Positions 17,229 through 27,578 are shown, numbered from the stretch's first letter. The stretch is DNA of 64,000 nt from Polyangiaceae bacterium UTPRO1 (GCA_002050235.1 MWST01000016.1:1-64000), one strand, 5' to 3'. Numbers and translations: made by a program. Notes: a model not told the origin generated them from the letters alone.

Positions 17229-19160
17229 ATGGGGTCGATTGCGGGGATCGTACCGAAGCCGGGATCCGACCGTGAGGGTCTGACACGAGCCATTCGCAGC
17301 ATGCGCGATGCGCTCGGGCGCCGAGCGCCGGTCGAGGGGGGGATGGCGATCGCGTACGACGCCTCGGTTGCTCTCGCCCACCGTGGCGGGACCGGTCCGG
17401 GAGCCGAGGCAGTGCTGCAACCGCTGCGCAACGAGCGCGGGACGCTCTGGCTGGTCGCCGACGGCGACCCGGCCAATGCCGCCGAGCTGCGCCTCGAGCT
17501 CATAGGCGCCGGGCACGAATTCCAGTCGGGATGCGGCAGCGAAGCGATCCTCCATCTGTACGAGCAATACGGGATCGGGGGCCTAGAACGCCTCGCCGGC
17601 AACTTCGCCTTCGCGCTCTGGGACCGCGAGGAGCACGAGCTGCTTCTCGGTCGTGATCGCTTCGGCACCAAGCCGCTCTACGTGGCCGAGCGCGACGGAA
17701 CGCTCGTCTTCGCCTCCGAGGTCCGGGCGCTCCGGCCGGCGGAGCCGCTCGACCCGGCGGCGCTCGCCGCCTACCTCGTGCTCGGCTACGTGCCCGAGCC
17801 GATCACCGTCGCCCGCGGCGTACGCGCCGTCGTCCCGGGGACCATCGTGAGGATGCGCGGCTCGCGACTGTGGAGCGAGCCGTTCTGGGAGGAGTCATCG
17901 GCAGCGCCGAGCGGGCAACGCGACGCCGATCGCGCCCGCTTCGGCAGCCTCCTGCGCGACGCCGTCGAAGCGGCGGTCGAAGGCGAGGACGATGTCGGCG
18001 TCCTGGTCGACGGCAGCGCCGCCTCGGCAGCCTTGCTGGCGCTGGTGCGGCCGATGCTCGGGCGCGGCTTGCGCACGCACGCCCTCGATTTCGCGGACGG
18101 CGTCGACGAGGGGAGTGCCTACCGGGCGGATCCGCACCGGAACGCCGCAGCCGCCCTGGCCGACTGGTTCCATACCGAGCACCGTCGTCATCGCGTCGAC
18201 GGCGCCGCGCTCGCGAGCGCGTTCGGCGCCGCTACGGCAGCGGATCAACCGTCGACGGGCGCGGTGCTGCCAGCGCTAGCGGCCGCGGCGATGCGCAGGA
18301 CCGGGGAGCAGGTCTGGCTCTCGGGCCTGGCGACGCCGCATCTCTCCGGTGTCGATGCGGCGCGCGCCGTCCGCTGGCTCTGGCGCGCCGGACGCCACGG
18401 CTCGACCAACGGACTCACGCGAGCAGCGGCGCGCATGTTGGCCTGCCGCAGGCCGTTCGGACGCGCGGCGACGCTCGCCGATTATCTCGGGCCGAGCGAC
18501 GCGATCGCACCCGCCTATCTCGCCAGCCGCGGCGTCTTCGGGCGCGCGGCGCTGGCGCGCGTGCTCAGCCCCGAGGCATTGGCGGAGGCGCGCAGCGGTT
18601 TCGACCTTGCCGGCCACGTCGACGCCCATGCGCTCGCCCCGTTCGGTCCGGCGTGTTCGCCGCCGGCGGCATCGGTGCAGACAGCGATCGAGCGTGCGGT
18701 CGCCGCCGTCGATCTCGCCGGGCCGCTCATTTCGGGCGCCCTTCGCGAAACGGAGGCTACGGCTACCAGCCACGGCCTGGCGCTCCGGGCGCCGTTCCTC
18801 GACCACCGCTTGCACGAATGGCTGGTCGCGGGCGGCGCCGCGCTCGAGCGCTCGCCGCTCTACGGCATTCTCGACGGGGCGCTGCCGCCGCCGCTGCGGC
18901 GTCGCCTGGGACCGGCGTCGGCGCCGCCGGTCGGCCGCTGGATGCGGGGCGAGCTGCGCGGCGTGTGCGAGGAGCATCTCCTCGCCGACGACGGTACCGG
19001 GCTCTTCCGCCAACCGGCGTTGGACGATCTCTGGAAGGGCTTCCTCGACGGCCGTACGCCGTGGAAAGCCGTCTGGTCCATCGTCACGATCCGCGCCTGG
19101 ATGCACGCGGCGCGCGCCCACGGCCGCAGCGCCGGCGGCGAACGGCGCCACGCCGCCTGA
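17229..19160 (+). CDS. asparagine synthase-like protein with degenerate active sites
   Basis: A 643-residue protein with the two-domain layout of asparagine synthase B: an N-terminal glutaminase-like domain and a C-terminal synthase-like domain. Conserved family landmarks are GNFAFALWD and GRDRFGTKPLYVA in the first domain. The key residues appear to be missing. The protein starts MGSIAGIV where active enzymes have a Cys directly after Met. The ATP-binding SGGxDS motif is replaced by VDGSAAS (residues 260-266). The later SGxGGDE motif is LSGLATPH (364-371). ATG 17229 is preceded by a strong GGGGAGGGA ribosome binding site, so the missing Cys is not due to a wrong start. Probably a non-enzymatic or altered-function homologue; the role is unknown. 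Confidence 0.8.
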   Translation: MGSIAGIVPKPGSDREGLTRAIRSMRDALGRRAPVEGGMAIAYDASVALAHRGGTGPGAEAVLQPLRNERGTLWLVADGDPANAAELRLELIGAGHEFQSGCGSEAILHLYEQYGIGGLERLAGNFAFALWDREEHELLLGRDRFGTKPLYVAERDGTLVFASEVRALRPAEPLDPAALAAYLVLGYVPEPITVARGVRAVVPGTIVRMRGSRLWSEPFWEESSAAPSGQRDADRARFGSLLRDAVEAAVEGEDDVGVLVDGSAASAALLALVRPMLGRGLRTHALDFADGVDEGSAYRADPHRNAAAALADWFHTEHRRHRVDGAALASAFGAATAADQPSTGAVLPALAAAAMRRTGEQVWLSGLATPHLSGVDAARAVRWLWRAGRHGSTNGLTRAAARMLACRRPFGRAATLADYLGPSDAIAPAYLASRGVFGRAALARVLSPEALAEARSGFDLAGHVDAHALAPFGPACSPPAASVQTAIERAVAAVDLAGPLISGALRETEATATSHGLALRAPFLDHRLHEWLVAGGAALERSPLYGILDGALPPPLRRRLGPASAPPVGRWMRGELRGVCEEHLLADDGTGLFRQPALDDLWKGFLDGRTPWKAVWSIVTIRAWMHAARAHGRSAGGERRHAA

Positions 19161-19242
19161 GCGGGAGCGCGCGCGCGCTTCCGCCGCCGCCGGTCCGGTG
19201 ACGGCGTGCGGCCGCTCCCGGCGCCCGGGACGGCGTGCAGCC

Positions 19243-19716
19243 TCAGCCGCGCCCGGAGGCCGGCGTAGGCTTGCGGGCGGCTAGGCGCTCCGCTTCGGCC
19301 TTGAACTCGAGGACCGAGTGCTCGAGCGCGGTCTGTTGGATCGGCCGCAGGATGACGCTCGGGATCCAGAAGCCGATGGAGATGGCTTGCGAGCAGGTCG
19401 CGGTCGTGCGCTTCGGATCTTCGGCCGTGAACTCGTACGAGCCTTCGATGTCGGCGAGGTCGCCCTCGGTCATCTTCCACGTGAGACGGTTCGGCGGATA
19501 CCAGGTGTATTCGAGGACGTAGCGGACGGTGCGCAGCTTCATGTCGACCTCGAACTCGACACGGCGGGCTTTGCCGTCCGGGTAGCGATCGAGCACTGCG
19601 ATCTTGGTCACCGGCGACGACCACTGCGGATAGGCGTCGAAGTTGCCTATTGCCTCGTAGCAGAGCGCCAGCGGCGCGGCGATCGACGTCGTGAAGCTCT
19701 GCTGGTGCTCGGACAC
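19243..19716 (-). CDS. SRPBCC (START/polyketide cyclase-like) family protein
   Basis: A 157-residue protein with the helix-grip fold pattern of SRPBCC ligand-binding proteins. It opens with the typical TTSIAAPLALCYEAIGNFDAYPQW, continues with alternating strands (RRVEFEVDMKL, RYVLEYTWYPP, RLTWKMTEG, GSYEFTAEDP) and ends with the long C-terminal helix that begins near ALEHSVLEFKAEAERL. Such proteins bind hydrophobic ligands such as quinones or lipids, or act as cyclases. No catalytic residues can be named. It is transcribed leftward, convergent with the asparagine-synthase-like gene and divergent from the SDR gene. Confidence 0.85.
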   Translation of the reverse strand: MSEHQQSFTTSIAAPLALCYEAIGNFDAYPQWSSPVTKIAVLDRYPDGKARRVEFEVDMKLRTVRYVLEYTWYPPNRLTWKMTEGDLADIEGSYEFTAEDPKRTTATCSQAISIGFWIPSVILRPIQQTALEHSVLEFKAEAERLAARKPTPASGRG

Positions 19717-19873
19717 CGGCGGACCCTAGGGAACGCGTTGCCGGCCGTCAAGCGCGACGTGCGGTTGTGTCGCGACGAGCAGTTGTCGGCGAGCGTGTAG
19801 AGATGCGCGCCGGCGCCGCGAGCGGCGGCTGCAGAGCTTGCCCGCGGTCCGGCCCGCATCTATCGTCCGGCGC

Positions 19874-20899
19874 GTGGGGGAGGAAACGGCGACCGCGCCG
19901 ATAGGGCGGCGCCGCTCGCGTCGCCGCCGGGTCGTCGCCCTGACCGGCGTGCACGGGGTGGCGGGCACGGAGTTGGTGCGCCGCTTCGAGGCCGACGAAC
20001 GCGTGGGGCGCCTCGTCCTCCTCGACCGCCGCGCTCCGGCGCTGCCGCTGCGCGACACGGGCTTCCACGGCATCGACTTGACGGCGCCGCTCGCCGACGT
20101 CGCGCTCGCCGAGATCCTGGCGCGCGAGCGCGTCCACACCGTTGTCCATGCCGCCTTCCACGAGGCGCCGCAGCGCGACGTCGAAGCCGCACACGAGCTC
20201 GAAGTCCTCGGCACCCGGGCGCTCTTTCGCGCCGTCGCCGACAACGTGCGGTGCGTAGGTACCGTCGAGCACGTCGTCGTGCTCGGCACGACGATGAGCT
20301 ACGGAGCCTACGCCGACAACCCCCAGTACCTCGACGAGACGACACCCCTGCGTGGCGCCGGCGCCTATCCGTTCGTTGCCGACAAGGTGGCGGTGGAGGC
20401 GGAGGCGGCGACTCTGCGGGCGCGGACGGGTCTGCCGGTTGCCATGCTACGGGCGGCGCCGATCCTCGGTTGCGGACGGACGCTCATGGCGCAGATGCTG
20501 GCGCCGATCTTCGTCCCGGCGGTGCTCGGCACCGATCCGCTGCTCCAGCTCGTGGACCTCGAGGACCTCGTCGAGGCCACCCGGCTCGCCGTGCACGGCC
20601 GTCACGACGGCGCCTTCAACATCGCCGGCGAGGGCGTACTGCCGTGGTCGACGGTGATCAAGCTGAGCGGGCGGCTTCGGGCAGCGCTGCTCGACTCCGT
20701 GCTGCGATCGTTGCTGCAGAGCCTATGGGTCGTCGGCGCGGGATTGGTGCCCGGAGAGCACGTCGCCTATCTGCGGGAGACGTTCGTCGGCGACACGACG
20801 CGAGCGGCCGACGTGCTCGGCTTTCGAAGCCGCTACGAGGCTCGCGACGTGGTGGTGCGCCACGCCGGCTTCGCTGGCCGTCTCGGGCGCGCCGCGTGA
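19874..20899 (+). CDS. NAD-dependent epimerase/dehydratase family protein (extended SDR), Tyr replaced
   Basis: A 341-residue extended short-chain dehydrogenase. The NAD(P)-binding motif TGVHGVAGTEL (about residues 23-33) follows an Arg-rich N-terminus, and VVHAAFHEAP is the strand-4 region. The usual catalytic YxxxK reads FVADK (Phe167, Lys171), so the tyrosine is Phe; a Tyr sits two residues earlier (Tyr165). The C-terminal part contains a typical DLVEATRLAVHGRHDGAFNIAGEG substrate-domain segment. The start is uncertain: GTG 19874 or TTG 19838, neither with a good ribosome binding site. It may be a lipid- or steroid-linked SDR or a non-catalytic homologue. It precedes mtnA in the same direction. 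Confidence 0.82.
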   Translation: MGEETATAPIGRRRSRRRRVVALTGVHGVAGTELVRRFEADERVGRLVLLDRRAPALPLRDTGFHGIDLTAPLADVALAEILARERVHTVVHAAFHEAPQRDVEAAHELEVLGTRALFRAVADNVRCVGTVEHVVVLGTTMSYGAYADNPQYLDETTPLRGAGAYPFVADKVAVEAEAATLRARTGLPVAMLRAAPILGCGRTLMAQMLAPIFVPAVLGTDPLLQLVDLEDLVEATRLAVHGRHDGAFNIAGEGVLPWSTVIKLSGRLRAALLDSVLRSLLQSLWVVGAGLVPGEHVAYLRETFVGDTTRAADVLGFRSRYEARDVVVRHAGFAGRLGRAA

Positions 20900-20924
20900 G
20901 CAGAAGCGGGCGCCATGATTCGCG

Positions 20925-20953
20925 CTGTCGCCCTCGGGTCTGCGTGCTATAGT
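20925..20953 (+). promoter_or_regulatory. possible sigma-70 promoter for mtnA
   Basis: A good -10 box TATAGT (20948-20953) lies 31 bases before the mtnA ATG at 20984. The best -35 at 17-base spacing is CTGTCG (20925-20930), only partly matching. The same -10 sequence occurs in the stronger ssrA promoter at 27573. Confidence 0.4.
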
Positions 20954-20983
20954 CCGCGCATCCGGACGAGGACGGTGACCGCC

Positions 20984-22096
<1,113 letters not shown>

Positions 22097-22115
22097 GCGT
22101 CCGGTCGACGGCCGC

Positions 22116-23177
22116 TCAGGAGACGCGCACGGCGGCAGCGAGCCGGCGATGCGCGGCGCAGCCGATGATCGCCAGGCGCTGCCGCCGCGCGTGCTCCCGT
22201 CGCCAGCGGATCAGACGGGAAACCCGGCGGGCGGCGTCGGCGACCCTAGCCGCCGGCAGCCGACCGCTCGCCACGGCCCGTTCGACCGCAGCGACGGCGT
22301 CACGCAACCAGTCCTGGCGGTGGCAGAAGAGGAGTAGGTCGCAGCCGGCGTTCAGGGCGAGGACGGCTGCTTCGCCAGGACCCCAGTGGTCGGCGATGGC
22401 GCGCATCTCGAGGTCGTCGCTCGCGATCACGCCCCGGAACCCGAACCGCCGGCGCAGGAGCCCGGTCAGGATCGGGCGCGAGAGCGTCGCCGGGAGGTGC
22501 GGGTCGAGCGCCGGGTAGACCACGTGGGCCGTCATCAGCATCGGGACGGCGGCACGGCAGGCGGCGCGGAAGGGCGGCAGCTCGGTGCGGGCAAGGGCGC
22601 GGCGGTCCCGCGCTACCCGAGGGAGCTCGAGGTGCGAGTCGGCTGCGGTGTCGCCATGCCCCGGGAAGTGCTTGCCGCAGGTGAGGAGTCCCTGCGCGCG
22701 CATGGCGCGGAAGGCGGCGAGGGCGGCAGGTGTCGCCGCCTCCGGCGTCGCGCCGAAGGCGCGGTCACCGATGATCGGGTTCGCGGGATTGCTCGCGACG
22801 TCGAGGACCGGAGCGAACGTGAGGTCGATCTCGAGCGCCGCGAGCTCGCGCGCCATCGCGGCGGCGACGGCGCGCACCGCCGGGAGGCCGCGGGCCGCGA
22901 TTGTGGCCGCGACGGGGAAGTGCGTGAAGGGCGGGGACAGGCGGTGGACGCGGCCGCCTTCGTGATCGATCGCCACGAGCGGCGGCGAGGCAGGGTCGAG
23001 CCCGTGCAGGTCGCGGACGAGGGCCCGCAGCGACGCCGGATCACCGGCATTCTGGCGGAAGAGAGTCACTCCCGCGAAGGGGACATCGACGTGCAGGCGA
23101 CGGGTCTCGCGGTCCAGGGTCGGGCCCGGGAGGCCGCCGAGGAAACAGCGCGCCACCGCGGCGCGGAGAGGAGGCAT
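22116..23177 (-). CDS. nagZ: beta-N-acetylhexosaminidase (glycoside hydrolase family 3)
   Basis: A 353-residue NagZ-type enzyme that removes N-acetylglucosamine from muropeptides during peptidoglycan recycling. The family-3 landmarks are in order: LVAIDHEGGRVHRL, FAPVLDVASNPANPIIGDRAFG, CGKHFPGHGDTAADSH (the NagZ-specific His/Asp loop) and GVIASDDLEMRAI with the nucleophile Asp. No signal peptide is visible, consistent with cytoplasmic recycling. The length is slightly above E. coli NagZ. It is transcribed leftward, divergent from the deoxynucleoside kinase with about 100 bases between them. Confidence 0.93.
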   Translation of the reverse strand: MPPLRAAVARCFLGGLPGPTLDRETRRLHVDVPFAGVTLFRQNAGDPASLRALVRDLHGLDPASPPLVAIDHEGGRVHRLSPPFTHFPVAATIAARGLPAVRAVAAAMARELAALEIDLTFAPVLDVASNPANPIIGDRAFGATPEAATPAALAAFRAMRAQGLLTCGKHFPGHGDTAADSHLELPRVARDRRALARTELPPFRAACRAAVPMLMTAHVVYPALDPHLPATLSRPILTGLLRRRFGFRGVIASDDLEMRAIADHWGPGEAAVLALNAGCDLLLFCHRQDWLRDAVAAVERAVASGRLPAARVADAARRVSRLIRWRREHARRQRLAIIGCAAHRRLAAAVRVS

Positions 23178-23281
23178 CGCGCCGACTTAGCAGCGGCGGC
23201 GCGGGGGCTCAATTCGCTTCCGGCGGACGGTAGTATTTCTCGACAGGGTTTGCCCGGGCGTGCTAGCGGAGGCCGCAGGTG

Positions 23282-23917
23282 ATGGAACACCGCTACATCG
23301 TCGTCGAGGGACCGATCGGGGTCGGCAAGACCAGTCTGGCCAGGCGCTTGGCCGACACCTTCGGCTCCGAGCTGGTCGAGGAGATGCCCGACTCGAATCC
23401 GTTCCTCGAACGCTTCTACGTCGACCCCGAGGGCACGGCGCTATCCGTCCAGCTGCAGTTCTTGCTCGATCGGTACCGCCAACAGCGCGCACTGCTGGGT
23501 AACCGCAACGGCCGCGGGCTCGTAGCCGACTATCTCTTCGCCAAGGACCGTCTCTTCGCCGAGCTCAACCTCGAGGGACCGGAGCTCGATATCTATAGAA
23601 GGGTCCTGGCCCTCATGACCGACCCCATCCTGATCCCCGACCAGGTCATTTACTTGGAGGCGCGACCTGAGATATTGAAGCGGCGGTTGCGGAAGCGAAA
23701 CCGCGACTTCGAACGCCGCATCAGCGAGGCGTATCTCGAACGGCTCATCGAAGGGTACCGACGGTTCTTCCACGAGTATTCCGAAGCGCCGGTGTTGGTC
23801 GTCAACTGCTCCGACATCGATTTCGTCGAACAGGGGAGTGATCTCGAAGATCTGATCCGCGAGATTCGCAGCGCCAAGAAGGGCATGCAGCAGTACATAC
23901 CGCTTGGATCCCGGTAG
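23282..23917 (+). CDS. deoxynucleoside kinase family protein
   Basis: A 211-residue kinase of the dNK (deoxyadenosine/deoxyguanosine kinase) family, which salvages deoxynucleosides to monophosphates. The P-loop GPIGVGKTS is at residues 10-18. The Glu of [15 protein letters not shown], the FLLDRYRQQ segment and the [10 protein letters not shown] motif are typical, as is a lid with [17 protein letters not shown] 23282 follows a GGAGGCCGCAGG stretch; GTG 23279 is the alternative. It lies upstream of panB in the same direction, separated by a hairpin that may end its transcript. The exact nucleoside preference is not clear. Confidence 0.9.
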   Translation: MEHRYIVVEGPIGVGKTSLARRLADTFGSELVEEMPDSNPFLERFYVDPEGTALSVQLQFLLDRYRQQRALLGNRNGRGLVADYLFAKDRLFAELNLEGPELDIYRRVLALMTDPILIPDQVIYLEARPEILKRRLRKRNRDFERRISEAYLERLIEGYRRFFHEYSEAPVLVVNCSDIDFVEQGSDLEDLIREIRSAKKGMQQYIPLGSR

Positions 23918-24067
23918 CTACCGGCCGGTAGCGAACCACGAACGGGACCGAGACGGAGCGCAGCGCGCGCCGGACCAAACGCGCTTTTCCCGGAGCGAGG
24001 TCGACGAGAGATCGCGGCCATCGCGGCACCCGAGGGGAAGCGCAGGCGGGAGTCCGCCGGCACACGA

Positions 24068-24097
24068 AGCCTTCCGAATCGGTTCGGGAGGCTTTTT
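24068..24097 (+). promoter_or_regulatory. terminator-like hairpin overlapping the panB ribosome binding site
   Basis: An 11-bp stem with one G-T pair (24068-24078 with 24083-24093) has a TCGG loop and is followed by TTTTT to 24097, the layout of an intrinsic terminator. The panB ATG starts at 24099, and the likely ribosome binding site GGGAGG (24086-24091) lies in the 3' arm. The hairpin could terminate read-through from the kinase gene or hide the panB ribosome binding site. Confidence 0.7.
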
Positions 24098-24098
24098 C

Positions 24099-24986
24099 AT
24101 GGAACGGAAAGTGACGGTGCCCGACCTCCAGCGCATGAAGGAGGCGGGAACGAAGATCACGGCGCTCACGGCCTATGATTTTCCGTTCGCCCGGATCGTC
24201 GATCGGGCGGGCGTCGACGTGATCCTGGTCGGCGACTCGCTCGGCATGGTGGTGCAGGGACTCGAGACGACGCTCCCAGTCACCATGGACGAGGTGGTCT
24301 ACCACTGCCGCATGGTGGCGCGCGGCCGCAAGCGCGCGCTCCTCGTCGGCGACATGCCCTTCCTCTCCTACCAGACGAGCCGCGAGGAGGCGCTGCGCAA
24401 TGCCGGCCGACTCGTCAAGGACGGCGCCTGCGAAGCGGTGAAGCTCGAAGGCGGCCTGGCGGTGGCCGAAACCATCCGGGCGCTCGCGGCGGTCGACATC
24501 CCGGTCATGGCGCACATCGGGCTAACACCGCAGTCGGTGCACCGCATGGGCGGCCACAGGGTGCAGGGCCGCCGGCGCGGCCGCGGCCCCGGCGAGCGCG
24601 ACCGCGTGATCGCCGATGCGCTAGCAGTCGAGGAGGCGGGCGCCTTCGCGGTCGTGCTCGAGGGGCTGCCGCTCGACCTCGCCGAGGAGATTACGCGCCG
24701 CCTCGCGATCCCGACCATCGGCATCGGCGCCGGCGTGCACTGTGACGGCCAGATCCTCGTGCTCCACGACCTGCTCGGCCTCCACGACGACTTCACGCCG
24801 AAGTTCGTGAAGCGCTACGCCGCGCTCGCAAGCGCCGCCCACGACGCCGTCGCCGCCTACTTGCGCGAGGTGCAGAGCGGGGCCTTCCCCGACGAGGCGC
24901 ACTCGTTCCTGCTCCGCGCCGAGGGCAGCGACGGCGGCGGTGGTGTGCGGCCAGGGCGGCGCAAGCGCGCCGCCGCGGCCGGGTAG
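24099..24986 (+). CDS. panB: 3-methyl-2-oxobutanoate hydroxymethyltransferase
   Basis: A 295-residue enzyme making ketopantoate from 2-oxoisovalerate and methylenetetrahydrofolate, the first step to pantothenate and coenzyme A. Clear family segments are [32 protein letters not shown] with the metal-binding Asp, [30 protein letters not shown] and [21 protein letters not shown]. After GGHRVQG it has [10 protein letters not shown], Arg-richer than usual. The C-terminus is about 20 residues longer than many PanB proteins, basic and probably disordered. ATG 24099 fits the conserved start; a hairpin overlaps its ribosome binding site. panC follows after 27 bases. Confidence 0.95.
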   Translation: MERKVTVPDLQRMKEAGTKITALTAYDFPFARIVDRAGVDVILVGDSLGMVVQGLETTLPVTMDEVVYHCRMVARGRKRALLVGDMPFLSYQTSREEALRNAGRLVKDGACEAVKLEGGLAVAETIRALAAVDIPVMAHIGLTPQSVHRMGGHRVQGRRRGRGPGERDRVIADALAVEEAGAFAVVLEGLPLDLAEEITRRLAIPTIGIGAGVHCDGQILVLHDLLGLHDDFTPKFVKRYAALASAAHDAVAAYLREVQSGAFPDEAHSFLLRAEGSDGGGGVRPGRRKRAAAAG

Positions 24987-25013
24987 GGTGACGGCGGCAG
25001 GACGCGAGGCAGG

Positions 25014-25871
25014 ATGCGGGCGATCGACCAAGTGAGCGCGATGCAGGCGTGGAGCCGCGAGGTGCGCGGGCGCGACGGCCTCAAGGTAGCGCTCGTACCG
25101 ACGATGGGGGCGCTCCACGCGGGGCACCTCTCGCTCGTGACGCTCGCCCGCCGGCACGCCGACCGCGTCGTCGCCTCCGTGTTCGTGAATCCCGCGCAGT
25201 TCGACCGCGCCGACGATCTGGCGCGCTATCCCCGCGATCTCGAGCGCGATGGGGCGCTGCTCGCCGGCGCCGGCGCCGACGTGCTCTTCGCACCCGACGC
25301 GGCCGAGATCTATCCCCCGGGCGCGCAGACGTTCGTCACCGTCGAGGAGCTCGCGCAGCCGCTTTGCGGCGCGCACCGCCCGGGGCATTTCCGCGGCGTC
25401 GCCACGGTGGTGTTGAAGCTCTTCAGCATCGTCCAGCCCGACGTCGCGGTCTTCGGCGAGAAGGACTACCAGCAGCTCGCGGTGATCCGCCGCATGGTGC
25501 GCGACCTCTTCCTCGATGTCGACGTGCTCGCGGCGCCCATCGTGCGCGAGGCCGACGGCCTCGCCATGAGCTCGCGCAATCGCCATCTCGCCGCTGCCGA
25601 GCGCGCCGCCGCCCGGTGTCTCGCTGCCGCGCTCGCGGCCGGCGAGGCCGCGGTCGCGGCCGGGGAACGTACCGCCGCCGCGATTTGCGCCGCCGCCACT
25701 GACGAGCTCGCGCGCGAGCCGCTGGCGCGCGTCGAGTACGTAGCACTCGTCGATCCCGACACGCTGGCAGCCGTCACCGAGGTCGGCGAGCGGGCGCTCC
25801 TGGCGCTCGCCGTCTGGATAGGTTCCACCCGTCTCATCGACAACCGTGTGCTCGAGAGGAGAGCCCCATGA
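25014..25871 (+). CDS. panC: pantoate--beta-alanine ligase
   Basis: A 285-residue adenylate-forming ligase that joins pantoate and beta-alanine to pantothenate. The nucleotide-binding [11 protein letters not shown] (HxGH at residues 35-38), [23 protein letters not shown] and the KMSKS-like [10 protein letters not shown] are all present. The length is normal. It lies between panB and panD; its stop overlaps the panD start by 4 bases (ATGA), so the pathway genes form one translationally coupled unit. Confidence 0.96.
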   Translation: MRAIDQVSAMQAWSREVRGRDGLKVALVPTMGALHAGHLSLVTLARRHADRVVASVFVNPAQFDRADDLARYPRDLERDGALLAGAGADVLFAPDAAEIYPPGAQTFVTVEELAQPLCGAHRPGHFRGVATVVLKLFSIVQPDVAVFGEKDYQQLAVIRRMVRDLFLDVDVLAAPIVREADGLAMSSRNRHLAAAERAAARCLAAALAAGEAAVAAGERTAAAICAAATDELAREPLARVEYVALVDPDTLAAVTEVGERALLALAVWIGSTRLIDNRVLERRAP

Positions 25872-26254
25872 CCCGCACCATGATGAAGTCCAAGATCCAC
25901 CGCTGTACGGTCACCGATGCGGATCTCACGTACGAAGGCAGCATCACCGTCGACTCCGCCCTGATGGAGGCGGCGGACTTCCTGCCCCACGAGCAGGTGC
26001 ACGTGTGGAACATCAACAACGGCGAGCGCTTCCAGACCTACGTCATTCCCGGCCCACCGCACTCGGGCACTATCTGCGTGAACGGCTCGGCCGCCCGCAA
26101 GGTCCAGCGCGGCGATCTCCTCATCATCGCTACCTTCGCGGGGATGGAGGAGGAGGAGGCGCGGCGGCTGGTTCCGAGCGTCGTCTACGTCGACGAGAGA
26201 AACCGGCCGCGCCGCGGCGACAATCCGCACGGGGCGCTCTCGGTCGTCCGCTAG
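25868..26254 (+). CDS. panD: aspartate 1-decarboxylase
   Basis: A 128-residue pyruvoyl enzyme that makes beta-alanine for PanC. The self-cleavage site YEGSIT has Gly24 and Ser25 at exactly the positions known from E. coli PanD; Ser25 becomes the pyruvoyl group. The [15 protein letters not shown] and [19 protein letters not shown] segments are typical. ATG 25868 follows GAGAGGAGAG and overlaps panC by 4 bases. The whole beta-alanine and ketopantoate route except ketopantoate reductase is therefore here. Confidence 0.96.
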   Translation: MTRTMMKSKIHRCTVTDADLTYEGSITVDSALMEAADFLPHEQVHVWNINNGERFQTYVIPGPPHSGTICVNGSAARKVQRGDLLIIATFAGMEEEEARRLVPSVVYVDERNRPRRGDNPHGALSVVR

Positions 26255-26309
26255 TCGCGGGATGCCTGCGGTAGGCGCGCCGCCGCGTTCCCGATAAAGA
26301 CCCGGTTCC

Positions 26310-26777
26310 ATGGCCGAGCCGGTGCCGCCGACGATCGTCAACCGCAAAGCGCGACACGACTATTTCATCGAGGAGACGATCGAGGCCGGGCTCGTGCTCA
26401 CCGGGAGCGAGGTCAAGTCCCTGCGTGCCGGGCGGTGCAACCTCGTCGATAGCTTCGCCCGCATCATGCGGGGCGAGGCGTACGTCACCAACGTCCATAT
26501 CGGCCATTACGATCCCGCGCACCGCGAGAATTACGAGCCGACCCGCACGCGGAAGCTCCTCCTCCATCGCGGCGAGATCGACCGCCTCGAGGGCAAGCTC
26601 AAGCAGAAGGGCCTCACCCTGATTCCGCTGCGCATCTACTTCAACGCCCGCGGACGCGCGAAGATCGAGCTCGGACTGGGACGCGGCAAGAAGCTGCACG
26701 ACAAGCGGCAGTCGATCAAAGAGCGCGAGGCCAGGCGCGAGACCGAGCGCGCCATGCGCAGCGGCCGCAGGCGCTGA
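26310..26777 (+). CDS. smpB: SsrA-binding protein
   Basis: A 155-residue RNA-binding protein that delivers tmRNA to stalled ribosomes. The conserved NRKARHDYFIEETIEAGLVLTGSEVKSLRAG opening, AYVTNVHI, YEPTRTRKLLLHR and the basic C-terminal tail beginning GRGKKLHDKRQSIKEREA are all intact. The tmRNA gene lies 830 bases downstream with only a HAD phosphatase between, so the trans-translation pair is clustered. Confidence 0.97.
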   Translation: MAEPVPPTIVNRKARHDYFIEETIEAGLVLTGSEVKSLRAGRCNLVDSFARIMRGEAYVTNVHIGHYDPAHRENYEPTRTRKLLLHRGEIDRLEGKLKQKGLTLIPLRIYFNARGRAKIELGLGRGKKLHDKRQSIKEREARRETERAMRSGRRR

Positions 26778-26789
26778 GGCGGGAGGCAC

Positions 26790-27479
26790 GTGGACCGAAC
26801 CGTAGCCAGGCATGAGGTGGTGTTCCTGCTCGACGTCGACAATACGCTCCTCGACAACGATCGGGTGATCGCCGACCTCGGGCAGTACCTGGAGCGCGAG
26901 GTCGGCGCCCAGAGCCGGGATCGCTACTGGGCGGTCTTCGAGGAGCTCCGTCAGGAGCTCGGCTACGCCGACTACCTCGGAGCCCTGCAGCGCTGTCGGC
27001 TCGAGCAGCCGCGGAACCTGCGCTTCCTCGCGGTGTCCCGCGCCCTCATCGACTATCCGTTCGCAAGCCGCCTCCTTCCGGGCGCCCTCGCGGTGATCGA
27101 GCGTTGCCGCGCCCGGGGTCCCGCGGTCCTCCTCTCGGACGGCGACGCCGTCTTCCAGCCGCACAAGATCGAGCGCTCGGGCCTGGGGGCAGCCGTCGGC
27201 GGCAACGTGCTCATATACGTCCATAAGGAATTGGAGCTCGACGACGTCGAGCAGCGCTACCCCGCCGATCACTACGTGCTCGCCGACGACAAGCTCCGCA
27301 TCCTCGACGCCGTGAAGCGGCAATGGGGGAGGCGGGTGACGACGGTCTTTCCGCGCCAGGGCCACTACGCCACCGATGCCAAGGCGCTTGCGGGGTATGG
27401 CGACGCCGACCTGACGATCGCATCCATAGACGTCCTCCTCGACCGCGACCTCGACGGGCTGGTGGCCGCGGCGCGCTGA
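26790..27479 (+). CDS. HAD family hydrolase
   Basis: A 229-residue haloacid-dehalogenase-type phosphatase. Motif I is FLLDVDNTLLDND with both catalytic aspartates; motif II is the LLSDG stretch (about residues 112-116). The downstream HYVLADDKLRILDAVK supplies the acidic motif IV with Asp-Asp. The cap region lies between motifs I and II. The start is GTG 26790 behind GGGAGG, 12 bases after smpB. The substrate is unknown. The position between smpB and ssrA may be incidental. Confidence 0.85.
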   Translation: MDRTVARHEVVFLLDVDNTLLDNDRVIADLGQYLEREVGAQSRDRYWAVFEELRQELGYADYLGALQRCRLEQPRNLRFLAVSRALIDYPFASRLLPGALAVIERCRARGPAVLLSDGDAVFQPHKIERSGLGAAVGGNVLIYVHKELELDDVEQRYPADHYVLADDKLRILDAVKRQWGRRVTTVFPRQGHYATDAKALAGYGDADLTIASIDVLLDRDLDGLVAAAR

Positions 27480-27549
27480 GCCGACGGCGGTGCCGGGACG
27501 TCTCCACCGAAAGACGGGTACGATGCCGGGTCGAGGCGGGAGTGCCGGG

Positions 27550-27578
27550 TTGCCAGCGCGACGCCCCGGTCTTATAGT
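27550..27578 (+). promoter_or_regulatory. sigma-70-type promoter of ssrA
   Basis: TTGCCA (27550-27555), a 17-base spacer and TATAGT (27573-27578) lie about 29 bases before the predicted mature tmRNA 5' end at 27607. This leaves a short leader for RNase P removal. Confidence 0.7.
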
